Assembly (NCBI RefSeq): GCF_003853645.1
Contig: NZ_QTPO01000010.1
Location: 1 to 64,000 of the forward strand
Reading direction: 5' to 3'
DNA length: 64,000 nt
DNA from: Burkholderia sp. Bp9143
GTDB lineage: Bacteria > Pseudomonadota > Gammaproteobacteria > Burkholderiales > Burkholderiaceae
The first letter of the stretch is position 1; each line of letters starts with the position of its first letter. The notes below the pieces were generated by a model. The model did not search any database. It was given only the letters and a program-made list of their open reading frames with translations, and was not told where the DNA came from. The translations under genes were made by a program, and so were the position numbers. Shown here one piece after another: positions 54,868-63,525 of the stretch.

Positions 54868-55070
54868 ATGTGCAGCGCGATCGCCCGATCTCCCGGATGC
54901 AAGCGCGCGAGGTCCGGTGCCGGGGACGCGTACGGGCGTGCCATGTCGGAAAAGGCTCGGCGCGCGTCGACAAGGCGCCAGCCTTCGCCGCTCGCCACGG
55001 TTTCGGGATGAAGGGGGCACGCGCGCAAGCCGCCGAGCCGCGCGCTCAGGACATCGCGTTGACGCGATCG

Positions 55071-57335
55071 CTACAGCAGGCGTGGATCCTGGAGCGGCAT
55101 GGAGGGTGGGCGTGCGGCGACGGGCACGAGCAACGGCCGGTCGATCGCTTCGATGATCGACGCCGGACGGGCGGGCTGTCGCGACAGATCCGCGAGATGT
55201 CCCATCGCGGCAAGGCGAGCGGGCACCGAGCCCAGCGCCAACGCCGTCGAGATCGCGATGCGCAACCCTTGCTCGGCACCCGCCGTATCGCCCAGCATCG
55301 ATTGCGCACGCGCCTTGACGATCAACAGCTCACCGAGATACGCACGCTCCTGCCTGCGGATCACCTTGTCGAGCGCGTCGGAAACGAGCACTTCGCATTG
55401 CCGCGCGCGCCCCGTGCTCAACAGTATCTCGCCATGCTTCCAGACCTTGATCGAATGGAACAGCGCACCGCCCTGCCTTTCGATTTGGTTTTCATAGCCG
55501 TCCAGCAGCATCGCCTCGGCGTCGCCGAACTCGCCGATCGCACTCAGATAGCATGCCCTGAAAATCCGCAGCGCACCGCCCGCACAGGCCGGTGCGCCGG
55601 TCGCCGGTATTGCGTCGAGCGCACGGGTCAGGCTCCCGAGCCGCTCGACGTCGTTGAAGAGCATCGCAAGCCACGCGGCGCCTTGCAGGTCGAGCGCGCG
55701 ACCGAGCCAATCTGGCGGATCGAGTTCCGCTCGCTCGGTCAAGCGGTCCATGGCCTCGCGTGCGTGGTCGAGTGCGCCAGTCTGGTAAGCGGCGAGACCC
55801 TCGAACGTCAATGCGAGTCCCGCGATATCGGTGCCCGACACGCCGAGCCGCCGATCGGCGCGGCCGATGCCGGTCAGCCCGCCACGGGAAAGCAACGCCA
55901 GCGCTTCCTCACTGTCGCCGAGCCAGAACAGCGTGTTGGCCAGCGCGACGTGCGCGTCGTCGAGCATCGCGCGATCGTCCATCGCGTGCGCGCGGTGCAG
56001 CAGTTCCTGCGCGGTGGCACGTGCCCGTGTGAGTTGCAGCGTCACCAGTTGCGTCATCCAGATGCCGAACTGCACCGTGGCGAGTTCGCGCGCGTCGCAT
56101 ACGCCGTCGCCGATCGACCATGCAGCCTCGTAACAAGCCGTCGCTTCGGGAAACTGCCAGCCATGGATGCCTCGCAGCACAACGGCAAGCAGGCGATAGG
56201 CACCGAACTGCAAGCGGCGGCTCTCCTCGGTCGGACTGGCCTTTTGCAGGAGCGCGAGGCAGCGGTGCAGCAGCGCGACGGATTCGCGATACTGAAGGGC
56301 GCCGGCCAGCGCTTCCGCACGCTCCAGGCACTGTCGAGCCTCCCCGTGTTGCACTTCGCGCGCCTTGAGCCGGCGCTCGACGACCTTGCGGCCGACACCG
56401 AGCAACGCGGCCGCGGCGCTCTTGTTATACGAAGTCCTCTCGAGCGCACGGTCGATGAGCAGGCGCTCGGCCGCGGCCAGCTTGTCGCTGCCGCCGAACT
56501 CGAGCAGGCGGTCCGCGAGAAGCGCGCATGCCGTCGCGTCGGGCGTGTCCGTGGCCAGAAACGGCGCGAGCGTGTCGGCGTCGATCCGCGCATGCTCCGC
56601 GAACACGCTGAGCTGGCTCACGAGATTGCGCAACTGCCGAACGTTGCCCGGCCACGGATGCTCGCACATCCGCTTGATCGCCGCCGGCGTGAACGCGATC
56701 GCGCGCGTTTGCTGGGCCGCAAAATGGGCGGCCAGCAGCGGGATGTCCTCGCTTCGTTGCGCGAGCCCAGGCACATTGAGAATGAAAACCGCAAGCCGGT
56801 AGAACAAGTCTTCCCTGAACCGGCCAACGCGCGCTTCTTCCAGCAGGTTTCGATGGGTGGCCGCAACGATGCGTCCGGCAAAGCGCCGGCTTGCCGATGC
56901 GCCGATCGGCCGGAACGTGCGCGTTTCGAGCACGCGCAGCAGTTTCGGCTGGAGCGCAAGCGGCAGTTCGCCGATCTCGTCGAGAAAAAGCGTGCCGGCC
57001 CCGACCTGGTCGAACAGGCCGCGGTGGTCTTCCACAGCGCCCGTAAAGGCGCCGCGGACATGACCGAAGAACTCCGCTTCGATCAGATCATGGGGAATGG
57101 CGCCGCAATTCACGTCGATGAACGGCATGTCGCGCCGCGGGCCGTTTGCGTGAAGGCGCCGCGCCACCAATTCCTTTCCGGAGCCGGTGGGTCCGACAAT
57201 CAGTAGCGTATGGTCGGTCGGCGCCACGCGATCGATCATCCGGACCAGTTGGCGAAATGCTGCCGACACGCCGATCAGCGCATGCGCATCAAGTGCGTCA
57301 TTGCCTTGCGCGGCCCCGTTCGGTATCCCGTTCAT
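55071..57335 (-). CDS. Sigma-54-dependent activator with AAA+ / HTH / TPR-like architecture
   Basis: This 754-residue bacterial enhancer-binding protein starts directly with the AAA+ domain: Walker A GPTGSGKE (48-55), the sigma-54 contact loop GAFTGA (95-100), Walker B GTLFLDEIGE (114-123) and sensor HPWPGNVRQL (~226-235). A Fis-type HTH (RALERTSYNKSAAAALLGVG, then RKVVERRL) lies at ~297-325, in the middle. The remaining ~420 residues are helical repeats resembling TPRs (for example ECLERAEALAGAL-type blocks). There is no N-terminal receiver, GAF or PAS domain, so signal input probably comes through the C-terminal repeats. It lies upstream of the sigma-54 promoter on the same strand and is its likely activator. 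Confidence 0.93.
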   Translation of the reverse strand: MNGIPNGAAQGNDALDAHALIGVSAAFRQLVRMIDRVAPTDHTLLIVGPTGSGKELVARRLHANGPRRDMPFIDVNCGAIPHDLIEAEFFGHVRGAFTGAVEDHRGLFDQVGAGTLFLDEIGELPLALQPKLLRVLETRTFRPIGASASRRFAGRIVAATHRNLLEEARVGRFREDLFYRLAVFILNVPGLAQRSEDIPLLAAHFAAQQTRAIAFTPAAIKRMCEHPWPGNVRQLRNLVSQLSVFAEHARIDADTLAPFLATDTPDATACALLADRLLEFGGSDKLAAAERLLIDRALERTSYNKSAAAALLGVGRKVVERRLKAREVQHGEARQCLERAEALAGALQYRESVALLHRCLALLQKASPTEESRRLQFGAYRLLAVVLRGIHGWQFPEATACYEAAWSIGDGVCDARELATVQFGIWMTQLVTLQLTRARATAQELLHRAHAMDDRAMLDDAHVALANTLFWLGDSEEALALLSRGGLTGIGRADRRLGVSGTDIAGLALTFEGLAAYQTGALDHAREAMDRLTERAELDPPDWLGRALDLQGAAWLAMLFNDVERLGSLTRALDAIPATGAPACAGGALRIFRACYLSAIGEFGDAEAMLLDGYENQIERQGGALFHSIKVWKHGEILLSTGRARQCEVLVSDALDKVIRRQERAYLGELLIVKARAQSMLGDTAGAEQGLRIAISTALALGSVPARLAAMGHLADLSRQPARPASIIEAIDRPLLVPVAARPPSMPLQDPRLL

Positions 57336-58028
57336 CGCGCGACGCCCGGCAATCGCGATACATGGGCAGGCATGACGATGTCGAGCCGATAAAAGGTGGG
57401 CTCAGCGCACGCCGCCGCGTCGAGATCGTGCAATGTGCCCGCGCTGCGGACATCTGTCCCCGGTCTTTGCATGCTCTTTCCTATACGGTTAGGCTCTAGA
57501 GCGGTTCTTTTTCAGCTTTCTTGTTTTTTAAAACCAGACACCAACAGCCGTTGCTCAAGACAGTGTAGAGGGATTTATTCGATCGGGAATCTAAATAAAT
57601 AGGGCTTGATTATTTCTCAACACGATCGAAAGCGGAAATAATCGCCATGTTTGTTCAATAATCGCTGCCTCGCGCACAGTTGCTTGACCCGACAGCGAAT
57701 GTTCCATCGCATCGATTCCCCGCGGGGAAACGTTATTGATGAATTTCATGCGATAAATCGAAGCCATCCCGTCGTAAACATCGACACGATCTCTTCGCGG
57801 AAAGGCAATTCTTCAACATCCTTTCAAAAAGGATACCGTTGACGCCACGAGATTTTCGAACCGACGCATACCATCGGCCCGACATTTATTACAAATCCAT
57901 TCAAGGCGCTCGCCCGTTAAGTAACGAACCGATCTGTTTATATTTGAATTACACGCACCCGCCGCGGCTCAAATAACTCGAAAATAGAAAGTCGCTCCGG
58001 TAGAGGAATCAGCGAAATTCGGCGAGGA
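57336..58028. other. 693-bp spacer, AT-rich in its second part
   Basis: Base composition drops sharply between about 57490 and 58010 compared with all flanking DNA. I see no convincing gene. A 63-codon frame at 57651-57842 has no ribosome site or recognisable content. A perfect dyad ATCCTTT-CAA-AAAGGAT lies at 57818-57834. The part nearest 57336 must hold the activator gene's promoter. Confidence 0.5.
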
Positions 58029-58919
58029 CTACCGCCTCTCGCCGAACCGGTTGACCGCAAACTCCAGAAAGCTCCGCAGCTTCGGCGTCATCTGCCTGTC
58101 GGACGCGTACAGCGCATGCAGCGCACGAGCCGGCGGCTCATACTCGGGCAGAAGCCGTACCAGTCGTCCGGCCGCAATCTCGTCCGCCACAAGCTCATAG
58201 GGCTGCAGCAGGATGCCCATGCCCGCGACTGCCGTCGAGCGAAGCGCTTCTCCGCTATTGGTGGAGAAACGGCCTTTGATCGGCACGGACACCCGCCCAT
58301 CCGGGCCGTCGAATGTCCACTGGGTACGAAGCACGGTGTGCGAGAAAACAAGACATTCGTGGTTCGTCAGGTCCTCCGGACTCCGTAACTTCCCTGCAGA
58401 CCTGATGTAATCGGGTGCCGCACAGAGCACCAGGCGATACCAACCGAGGCGCCTCGCAATCAAGCTGCTGTCGGGAAGATCTCCGGTTCGAAAGACGACA
58501 TCGAAACCCTCTTCCACCAGGTCGACCGTGCGATTGGAAAGGTTGAGGTCCACCGACACCTCGGGATGTTGGCTGAGGTATTCGGGAATCTCGGGCGCGA
58601 GCCCATGACTCCCGAATGTGATGGGCGCGCTGATGCGCAACCTGCCCCTGGGTTCGGAGCGCGTTTCCGCCATGAGCGCCTCGGCAGCCTCCATCTCGGC
58701 GAGGATGCTTTTCGCACGCTCGTAAAACAGCTGGCCACTGTCGGTCAGGCTCTGCCGACGTGTCGTTCTGCTTAGCAGCTTGATACCCAGCCCCTCTTCC
58801 AGCGCGCGTATCTGTTTGCCGGCCAGTTGCGGCGACATATTCAGTTCGTTTGCGGCCGAGGAGATCGAGCCAGCCTCAACGGCCCTGACGAACACCTTCA
58901 TGCATGCCAGTCTGTCCAT
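58029..58919 (-). CDS. LysR-family regulator, divergent from the exported hydrolase
   Basis: This 296-residue LysR protein has the HTH MKVFVRAVEAGSISSAANEL, then NMSPQLAGKQIRALEEGLGI. The effector domain (LRISAPITFGSHGLAPEIPE onward) is of the DmlR/PA-type common in Burkholderia. It is divergent from the alpha/beta hydrolase gene across 132 bp containing symmetric sites, so it probably controls that gene and itself. Confidence 0.93.
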   Translation of the reverse strand: MDRLACMKVFVRAVEAGSISSAANELNMSPQLAGKQIRALEEGLGIKLLSRTTRRQSLTDSGQLFYERAKSILAEMEAAEALMAETRSEPRGRLRISAPITFGSHGLAPEIPEYLSQHPEVSVDLNLSNRTVDLVEEGFDVVFRTGDLPDSSLIARRLGWYRLVLCAAPDYIRSAGKLRSPEDLTNHECLVFSHTVLRTQWTFDGPDGRVSVPIKGRFSTNSGEALRSTAVAGMGILLQPYELVADEIAAGRLVRLLPEYEPPARALHALYASDRQMTPKLRSFLEFAVNRFGERR

Positions 58920-58938
58920 TAGAAAAATTTTGTTTCTA
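58920..58938. promoter_or_regulatory. Inverted repeat TAGAAA-N7-TTTCTA at the LysR start
   Basis: A perfect 6-bp dyad abuts the LysR start codon inside the AT-rich divergent spacer. A second symmetric pattern, GTAC-N7-GTAC, lies about 20 bp further (58950-58964). Both are candidate sites for the LysR protein. Confidence 0.45.
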
Positions 58939-59051
58939 GTTTGGAAATGGTACGCAAATTGTACTCATTTCGTTTCATGTCTACAGTGCAACTTCGCCAT
59001 CGGCGCCACGTTGCCCGGCGGCCTCCTCAGACCCATCTCCAAGGAAATCAG

Positions 59052-59828
59052 ATGTCCGTCTCAAAAGCAGCGATCGTCGCAGCCGCTCTCGGGAGCGCAG
59101 CAGCCGTTTCGACTTCCACGTCCGCCATTGCGGCAGAGGTACAGAAGCCCACCGTCGTGCTCGTTCACGGGGCATTTGCGGATGGTTCGACCTGGAACAA
59201 GGTCATCCCCTTGCTCCAGGAAAAGGGGCTGAATGTCGTGGCCGTGCAAAATCCGCTGAGTTCGCTGGCCGACGACGTCAAGGCAACGCAACGCGTTCTC
59301 GACCAGCAAACGGGACCGGTCGTTCTCGTGGCGCATTCGTGGGGCGGTGCCGTCATCACCCAAGCGGGAGAGCGGGACAACGTCAAAGCCCTCGTCTATG
59401 TTGCTGCATTCGCGCCCTCCGAAGGGCAGTCGGTTGCCGATGTTTCGAAGGACTACCCGACTCCGTCCGGCTTCAGCCACATCGTCGCGGACAAGGACGG
59501 GTTTCTGACGTTGAGCCTGGAGGGCGTGCAAAAGCATCTCGCGCAAGACGTTCCGGCGGAACAAACCCGTCTGATGTACGCGACGCAAACGCCTACCCGT
59601 GGAAAGAACTTCGAGGAGAAGGTGACGGCCGCGGCCTGGAAGACGAAGCCGTCCTGGTACGTGGTCACTGAGCAAGACCACATGCTTGACCCGACTCTGC
59701 AGGTCGCGATGGCAAAGAAGATTTCGGCACATGTCACGACGCTGCGCGCAAGCCATGCGCCTCACCTGTCGCAGCCGTCTGAAATCGCCAAGGTGATCCT
59801 CGACGCGACCGCTGCTGTTTCGAAGTAA
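59052..59828 (+). CDS. Exported alpha/beta hydrolase
   Basis: This 258-residue protein has a signal peptide (SKAAIVAAALGSAAAVSTST, cleavage near AIA-AEVQ). The hydrolase fold follows: HGAFADGSTWNKVIPLLQEK, nucleophile S96 in VAHSWGGAVI, an acid in VVTEQDHMLDP and a His in SHAPHLSQPSEI. The pattern resembles salicylate-esterase/EstC-like periplasmic hydrolases. I chose the ATG at 59052 because AAGGAAATC precedes it and it yields the signal peptide. It is divergent from the LysR gene at 58029-58919. The substrate is unknown; an ester or amide is likely. Confidence 0.92.
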   Translation: MSVSKAAIVAAALGSAAAVSTSTSAIAAEVQKPTVVLVHGAFADGSTWNKVIPLLQEKGLNVVAVQNPLSSLADDVKATQRVLDQQTGPVVLVAHSWGGAVITQAGERDNVKALVYVAAFAPSEGQSVADVSKDYPTPSGFSHIVADKDGFLTLSLEGVQKHLAQDVPAEQTRLMYATQTPTRGKNFEEKVTAAAWKTKPSWYVVTEQDHMLDPTLQVAMAKKISAHVTTLRASHAPHLSQPSEIAKVILDATAAVSK

Positions 59829-60074
59829 ATGTCGGTCCGGCGGCGAACAGGACAAATGCGAGGCCGCGTGGCCTTCGACGTCTCCACGGACGCGCTGACA
59901 CAGCCCGGATCCCGGTGATGTCCGCGAAACAAGCATCGCCGCCGGCCGGCCGTCCGACGCACGCGGACGGCGGCGAGCAGCGCTGTCGCGACTTCGGCCC
60001 GGATATCCGCGGAATGTCACGCCGCCGCGTAGTCGGGATGATCCGAAGTCTCACCGTCACCCCAGATGCCACAA

Positions 60075-60989
60075 CTAGGCATCTCGCATGAACAGCGCCA
60101 CATTGTCCTGAACCACCTTCGCGATAAAGTTGGCCACCACTCGGATATGCGCGGCCTTGCGATGGTCTTCATGCATGTGCATGTGGAACGAACGCGTCAG
60201 GCTGAACTCGGCTGGAAGCACCGCAACGAGATGCGGAAACGACTCGGCAATATATGCCGGCAGGATCCCCAGACCGTGTCCGGCCGCGGTCGCGAAGACT
60301 TGGGGCAACAGCGCCGAACTCCGGATACGTGGCTGAATACCGGCATCGATGGCGTGCAGATAATTCAGCTCCGGCGCAAAAAGGCCCGCTTCGACGTAGC
60401 CGACAAAGGGATGCTTTCTGAAGTCCTGGATTGTCTTGATTGGCTCCGCACGATCGAGGTAGGTTCTCGAACCGTACACACACATCCGGTAATCGGTGAG
60501 CCGCCGTGACGCCACCCGGAGATGCTGCGCTCCGGACAGGCTGATCGCGATGTCCGCCTCCTGCTTCCACAAGCTGAAGATCCTTGGCGCGGCGAGTATT
60601 TCAATCTCCAGGCGCGGGTTCATCGCGCTCAGTTCGTGAATGCGCGGGGCAAGGAAGATCGAACCAAATCCATCAGGCGCACCGATGCGCACGATACCTT
60701 CCACCTCATCGGTGTCGGCCGCAGCGATCGCTCGCGACGTATGGAACGCGCTCTCGACGCCTTGCACGACCTCGAGTACGCGCTCCCCTTCCGGCGTGAG
60801 CACATAGCCTGTCGTGCTTTTATGGAACAGGCGGCTATTCAGTACGCTTTCCAGCGAGCGAATCCGCCGGAACACCGTCGTGTGCTCCGTGCCGAGTCGC
60901 TCCGCGGCCGCGGATAGCGTTCCGGTCTGCGCGACGGCAAGAAAGTAGCGATAATCGTCCCAGTTTTCCGATAGCTTTCTGGATGCCAC
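60075..60989 (-). CDS. LysR-family regulator (GTG start)
   Basis: This 304-residue LysR protein begins at a GTG with AAGG upstream. The HTH is YRYFLAVAQTGTLSAAAERL, then GTEHTTVFRRIRSLESVLNS, and an effector domain follows. The 'EHTTVFRRI' helix marks the small LysR subgroup acting on divergent or neighbouring oxidoreductase genes. It converges on the hydrolase gene and is upstream of nothing obvious on its own strand, so the target is unknown. Confidence 0.92.
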   Translation of the reverse strand: MASRKLSENWDDYRYFLAVAQTGTLSAAAERLGTEHTTVFRRIRSLESVLNSRLFHKSTTGYVLTPEGERVLEVVQGVESAFHTSRAIAAADTDEVEGIVRIGAPDGFGSIFLAPRIHELSAMNPRLEIEILAAPRIFSLWKQEADIAISLSGAQHLRVASRRLTDYRMCVYGSRTYLDRAEPIKTIQDFRKHPFVGYVEAGLFAPELNYLHAIDAGIQPRIRSSALLPQVFATAAGHGLGILPAYIAESFPHLVAVLPAEFSLTRSFHMHMHEDHRKAAHIRVVANFIAKVVQDNVALFMRDA

Positions 60990-61041
60990 GATGCACCTTC
61001 GTTGACTACGAGGCCGTTCCCGAGGATGCTGCCCGTAGAAT

Positions 61042-61983
61042 TCACACGGATGCCCACGGCGGTTTCGGTGTGAACTGCGCCTCGATCCATTGCTTGAAAA
61101 GCTTCAGCTTCGCCGGCGTGTGCTTGATCGACGGCGTCACCAGATAGACACCCGAGCGCTCGTCGAGATGCCATTGCGGCAGCACCCTGACGAGTCGCCC
61201 CGATGCAATATCCTTGCTCATCAACCAGTCGCCGCCAGCCACGATGCCCACCCCTCGCACTGCGGCGAGAAGCAGCGTCGAGTTCTCGTTGCTGGAGAGG
61301 TTGCCGCGTACGGTAACCGTCTCCGCTTGGCTGCCGTTCGAGAGCTTCCACGCGGGATAGGTAGCAAGACCGGTGAAGCCGAGGCAATTGTGGCGGCTCA
61401 GATCACGCGGCGTTTCCGGTACGCCGTGCGCCCGCAGATAAGCGGGCGATGCACACAGAATCCTTTGGTGGTCGCAAAGCTTCCTGGCCCGCAGGAGGCT
61501 GTCGTTCAGCCTGCCTACACGAATCGCCGCGTCGAAACCCCCGCCGATGATGTCCGCGAACTGTTCGGAATATTCCGCGTGAACGATGAGATCGGGATTG
61601 GCCAATGCGAACTCGGCGATCAATGGCGCCAGCCACATCCGACCGAGTGCGCTTGGGAGTGCGAGACGAAGCGACCCCGTCGCCCGTATCGCCGATTCGG
61701 ACACTTCCCGTTCGGCATCCGTCAGTACCGCCTCCGCTTCGCGCAATCGCTGGATGAAGCGCGTCCCCGCCTCGGTAAAGCGGACATGCCGTGTCGATCG
61801 CTCGACCAGCCGGACGCCAAGCCTCGCCTCGAGCTCCGAGACACGTTTCGAGATCACGGTCGGATGTCGTTGCAGAATCTTGCCGGCCTGCGCAAACGTA
61901 CCGCCGTCATGCAACGCAAGCAGCGCCCCGATCTGGTCCGCGTATTGACTTCCGAATGCGCTCATCGTTGTGGCAGATGACAT
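61042..61983 (-). CDS. LysR-family regulator next to the quinone oxidoreductase
   Basis: This 313-residue LysR protein has an HTH (LLALHDGGTFAQAGKILQRH, then PTVISKRVSELEARLGVRLV) and an effector domain (SLRLALPSALGRMWLAPLIA). A later ATG at 61965 (MSAFGSQYADQ) would be six residues shorter. It lies 30 bp after the quinone oxidoreductase gene on the same strand, probably in one operon with it. Confidence 0.92.
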   Translation of the reverse strand: MSSATTMSAFGSQYADQIGALLALHDGGTFAQAGKILQRHPTVISKRVSELEARLGVRLVERSTRHVRFTEAGTRFIQRLREAEAVLTDAEREVSESAIRATGSLRLALPSALGRMWLAPLIAEFALANPDLIVHAEYSEQFADIIGGGFDAAIRVGRLNDSLLRARKLCDHQRILCASPAYLRAHGVPETPRDLSRHNCLGFTGLATYPAWKLSNGSQAETVTVRGNLSSNENSTLLLAAVRGVGIVAGGDWLMSKDIASGRLVRVLPQWHLDERSGVYLVTPSIKHTPAKLKLFKQWIEAQFTPKPPWASV

Positions 61984-62013
61984 ACGACGCCGTGGAATCG
62001 GCTTCCAATGACA

Positions 62014-62988
62014 TTAGGGTTTCAGTATAACGGCCCCTTCCGTCTGGCCTTGCTGCAGCAGCGAATGGGCTTTCCGCACATCGGCGAGCGGGAACGTGTG
62101 CCGCGGATTGGCGCGAATGAATCCCGCCCGGATCGCGCCCAGCACCTCGTGCGCACGCTGGCGATAAACCTCGGCCGACGCCGTATGCGCCGCCAGCGAC
62201 GGGCGAGTCAGGTACAGGGAGCCCTTCGCGTTCAATGTCGACACGCTGACCGGCGACGGCGCACCGGAGGTCATGCCGAACGAGACCATGAGCCCGCGCG
62301 GACGAAGGCAGTCGAGCGATGCATCGAAAGACACCTTCCCCACACCGTCGTACACCACATCCGCCTTCCGGCCCCCGGTGATGTCGGTCACCTGTTCGCC
62401 CAGCGTTGCCGCGTCGAACACCAGCACCTGATCGCAACCCGCCTGGCGGGCACGCTCGACGCTCGCCGATCGCGAGACGATGCCGATCACATGCGCGCCC
62501 AGATGCCTGGCCCAAGGGACCATGATCTGTCCGAGTGCGCCGGCTGCGCCGTAGATGACGACGACACTGCCGTCGCGAACCTGAAAGGTCGTGGTCAGCA
62601 GATACTGCGCGGTGATCCCCTTGAACAGCACGGCGGCCGCGTCATCGAAGCTCACGGCGTCCGGCAGCGCGACCAGTCGCTCCGCCGGATATCGTCTGCC
62701 GCTTGCATAGGCGCCCAGTGGGCCGGTCGCATAACCGACACGGTCCCCCACCCGGAAATCGACGACGCCATCGCCAACCGCGGCCACGACGCCGGCCCCC
62801 TCGAGACCAAGGCCCGACGGAAGCGCCACCGGCGCATCTCCCCGGCGTTGACTGACATCGAGCGGGTTGACGCCAATCGCCTCTTGCTCGAGCCAGACTT
62901 CGCCCGGCCCCGGACTTTCGCGGCCGACTTCGAGACAATCCAGCACGTCCACGTCACCTGTTCCTGCTATCCGAACCATCACGGCCAT
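62014..62988 (-). CDS. NADPH:quinone oxidoreductase, zeta-crystallin type
   Basis: This 324-residue medium-chain reductase without the zinc ligands of alcohol dehydrogenases is of the QorA type. It has GROES-like N-domain patterns (IGVNPLDVSQRRGD, LEGAGVVAAVGDGV). The nucleotide-binding YGAAGALGQIMVPWARHLGA lies near residue 150. It reduces quinones or enones with NADPH. I chose the ATG at 62988 because AGGAG lies 7 nt upstream. It is in a small group with a LysR gene, a YciI-like gene and mmsA on the same strand. Confidence 0.93.
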   Translation of the reverse strand: MAVMVRIAGTGDVDVLDCLEVGRESPGPGEVWLEQEAIGVNPLDVSQRRGDAPVALPSGLGLEGAGVVAAVGDGVVDFRVGDRVGYATGPLGAYASGRRYPAERLVALPDAVSFDDAAAVLFKGITAQYLLTTTFQVRDGSVVVIYGAAGALGQIMVPWARHLGAHVIGIVSRSASVERARQAGCDQVLVFDAATLGEQVTDITGGRKADVVYDGVGKVSFDASLDCLRPRGLMVSFGMTSGAPSPVSVSTLNAKGSLYLTRPSLAAHTASAEVYRQRAHEVLGAIRAGFIRANPRHTFPLADVRKAHSLLQQGQTEGAVILKP

Positions 62989-63079
62989 TCGTCTGCTCCT
63001 TGTATTCCGGGAATGCAATCGTCGGTGTCCACAGTACGCACTCGATCCGTGTTCATCAATGGCATCCCATGCATCGTTG

Positions 63080-63098
63080 TGCTGCATACGTTGCAGCA
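63080..63098. promoter_or_regulatory. Inverted repeat TGCTGCA-N5-TGCAGCA upstream of the quinone oxidoreductase
   Basis: A perfect 7-bp dyad about 92-110 bp before the oxidoreductase start codon and after the YciI-like gene. Candidate operator for the LysR protein downstream or for another regulator. Confidence 0.5.
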
Positions 63099-63157
63099 AT
63101 GTCGCGCGCGACCGGCGCGCGGGACCCGCGCGCTCCGCTCGATACGGCCGTGAAGGC

Positions 63158-63433
63158 CTAGATCGCCTTGATAAAGGGATGCACCGCCACGTCTTTCCAG
63201 ACCTTGTTGACATGGAACGGATCGTTCACCGCAAACGCCTGCGCCTCTGCCAGATCGCGCGCGTCGACCAGCAGCATGCTGCCGATGCGTCGCTCACCCA
63301 CCACGTCCATCAGCGGTCCGGCCACCACGATCGGGACAGGCGCCGACGCAAGATAGGCACGATGTGCCGCATAGTGCCGCTCGCGTGCGTGCGGTGTCGC
63401 CGGATCGTCCAGGCAGTAAATGACGAAATGCAT
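63158..63433 (-). CDS. YciI-like protein
   Basis: This 91-residue protein has the YciI/YCII dimeric ferredoxin-like fold. Typical patterns are MHFVIYCLDDP, RERHYAAHRAYLASAPV (with the conserved His), GSMLLVDARDLAEAQAFAVN and DPFHVNKVWKDV. Family members are small enzymes or binding proteins; one acts in chlorinated aromatic breakdown, but most have no known reaction. It lies between mmsA (92 bp) and the quinone oxidoreductase gene. Confidence 0.9.
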   Translation of the reverse strand: MHFVIYCLDDPATPHARERHYAAHRAYLASAPVPIVVAGPLMDVVGERRIGSMLLVDARDLAEAQAFAVNDPFHVNKVWKDVAVHPFIKAI

Positions 63434-63525
63434 GATTGCTCTCCTCTCCTTGTCGTGGATGCGGACCGGGCAACGTGATGTACGCGAGGGCGGTTCGCCC
63501 GGCCCACCGATCGTGCCGCTTTCCG

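Noticed and set aside
54688..55028. Possible frameshifted gene remnant between the activator and the 62-residue peptide gene
   Set aside because: Two overlapping frames look partly coding, and a single base shift would join them. I recognise no family, and the sigma-54 promoter and enhancer-like sites lie inside, so the segment is better explained as regulatory DNA. A translated search of both frames against protein databases would decide.
57448..57459. GGAC-N4-GTCC dyad upstream of the sigma-54 activator, as a third enhancer site
   Set aside because: The half-sites match, but the spacing is 4 rather than 6 and the flanking bases differ, so it is probably chance.
57651..57842. 63-codon plus-strand frame in the AT-rich spacer
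   Set aside because: No ribosome site, no recognisable sequence and no neighbouring genes in the same direction.
59849..59868. Small GGCC-rich hairpin after the exported hydrolase gene as a terminator
   Set aside because: The stem is short and imperfect and has no U-tract.
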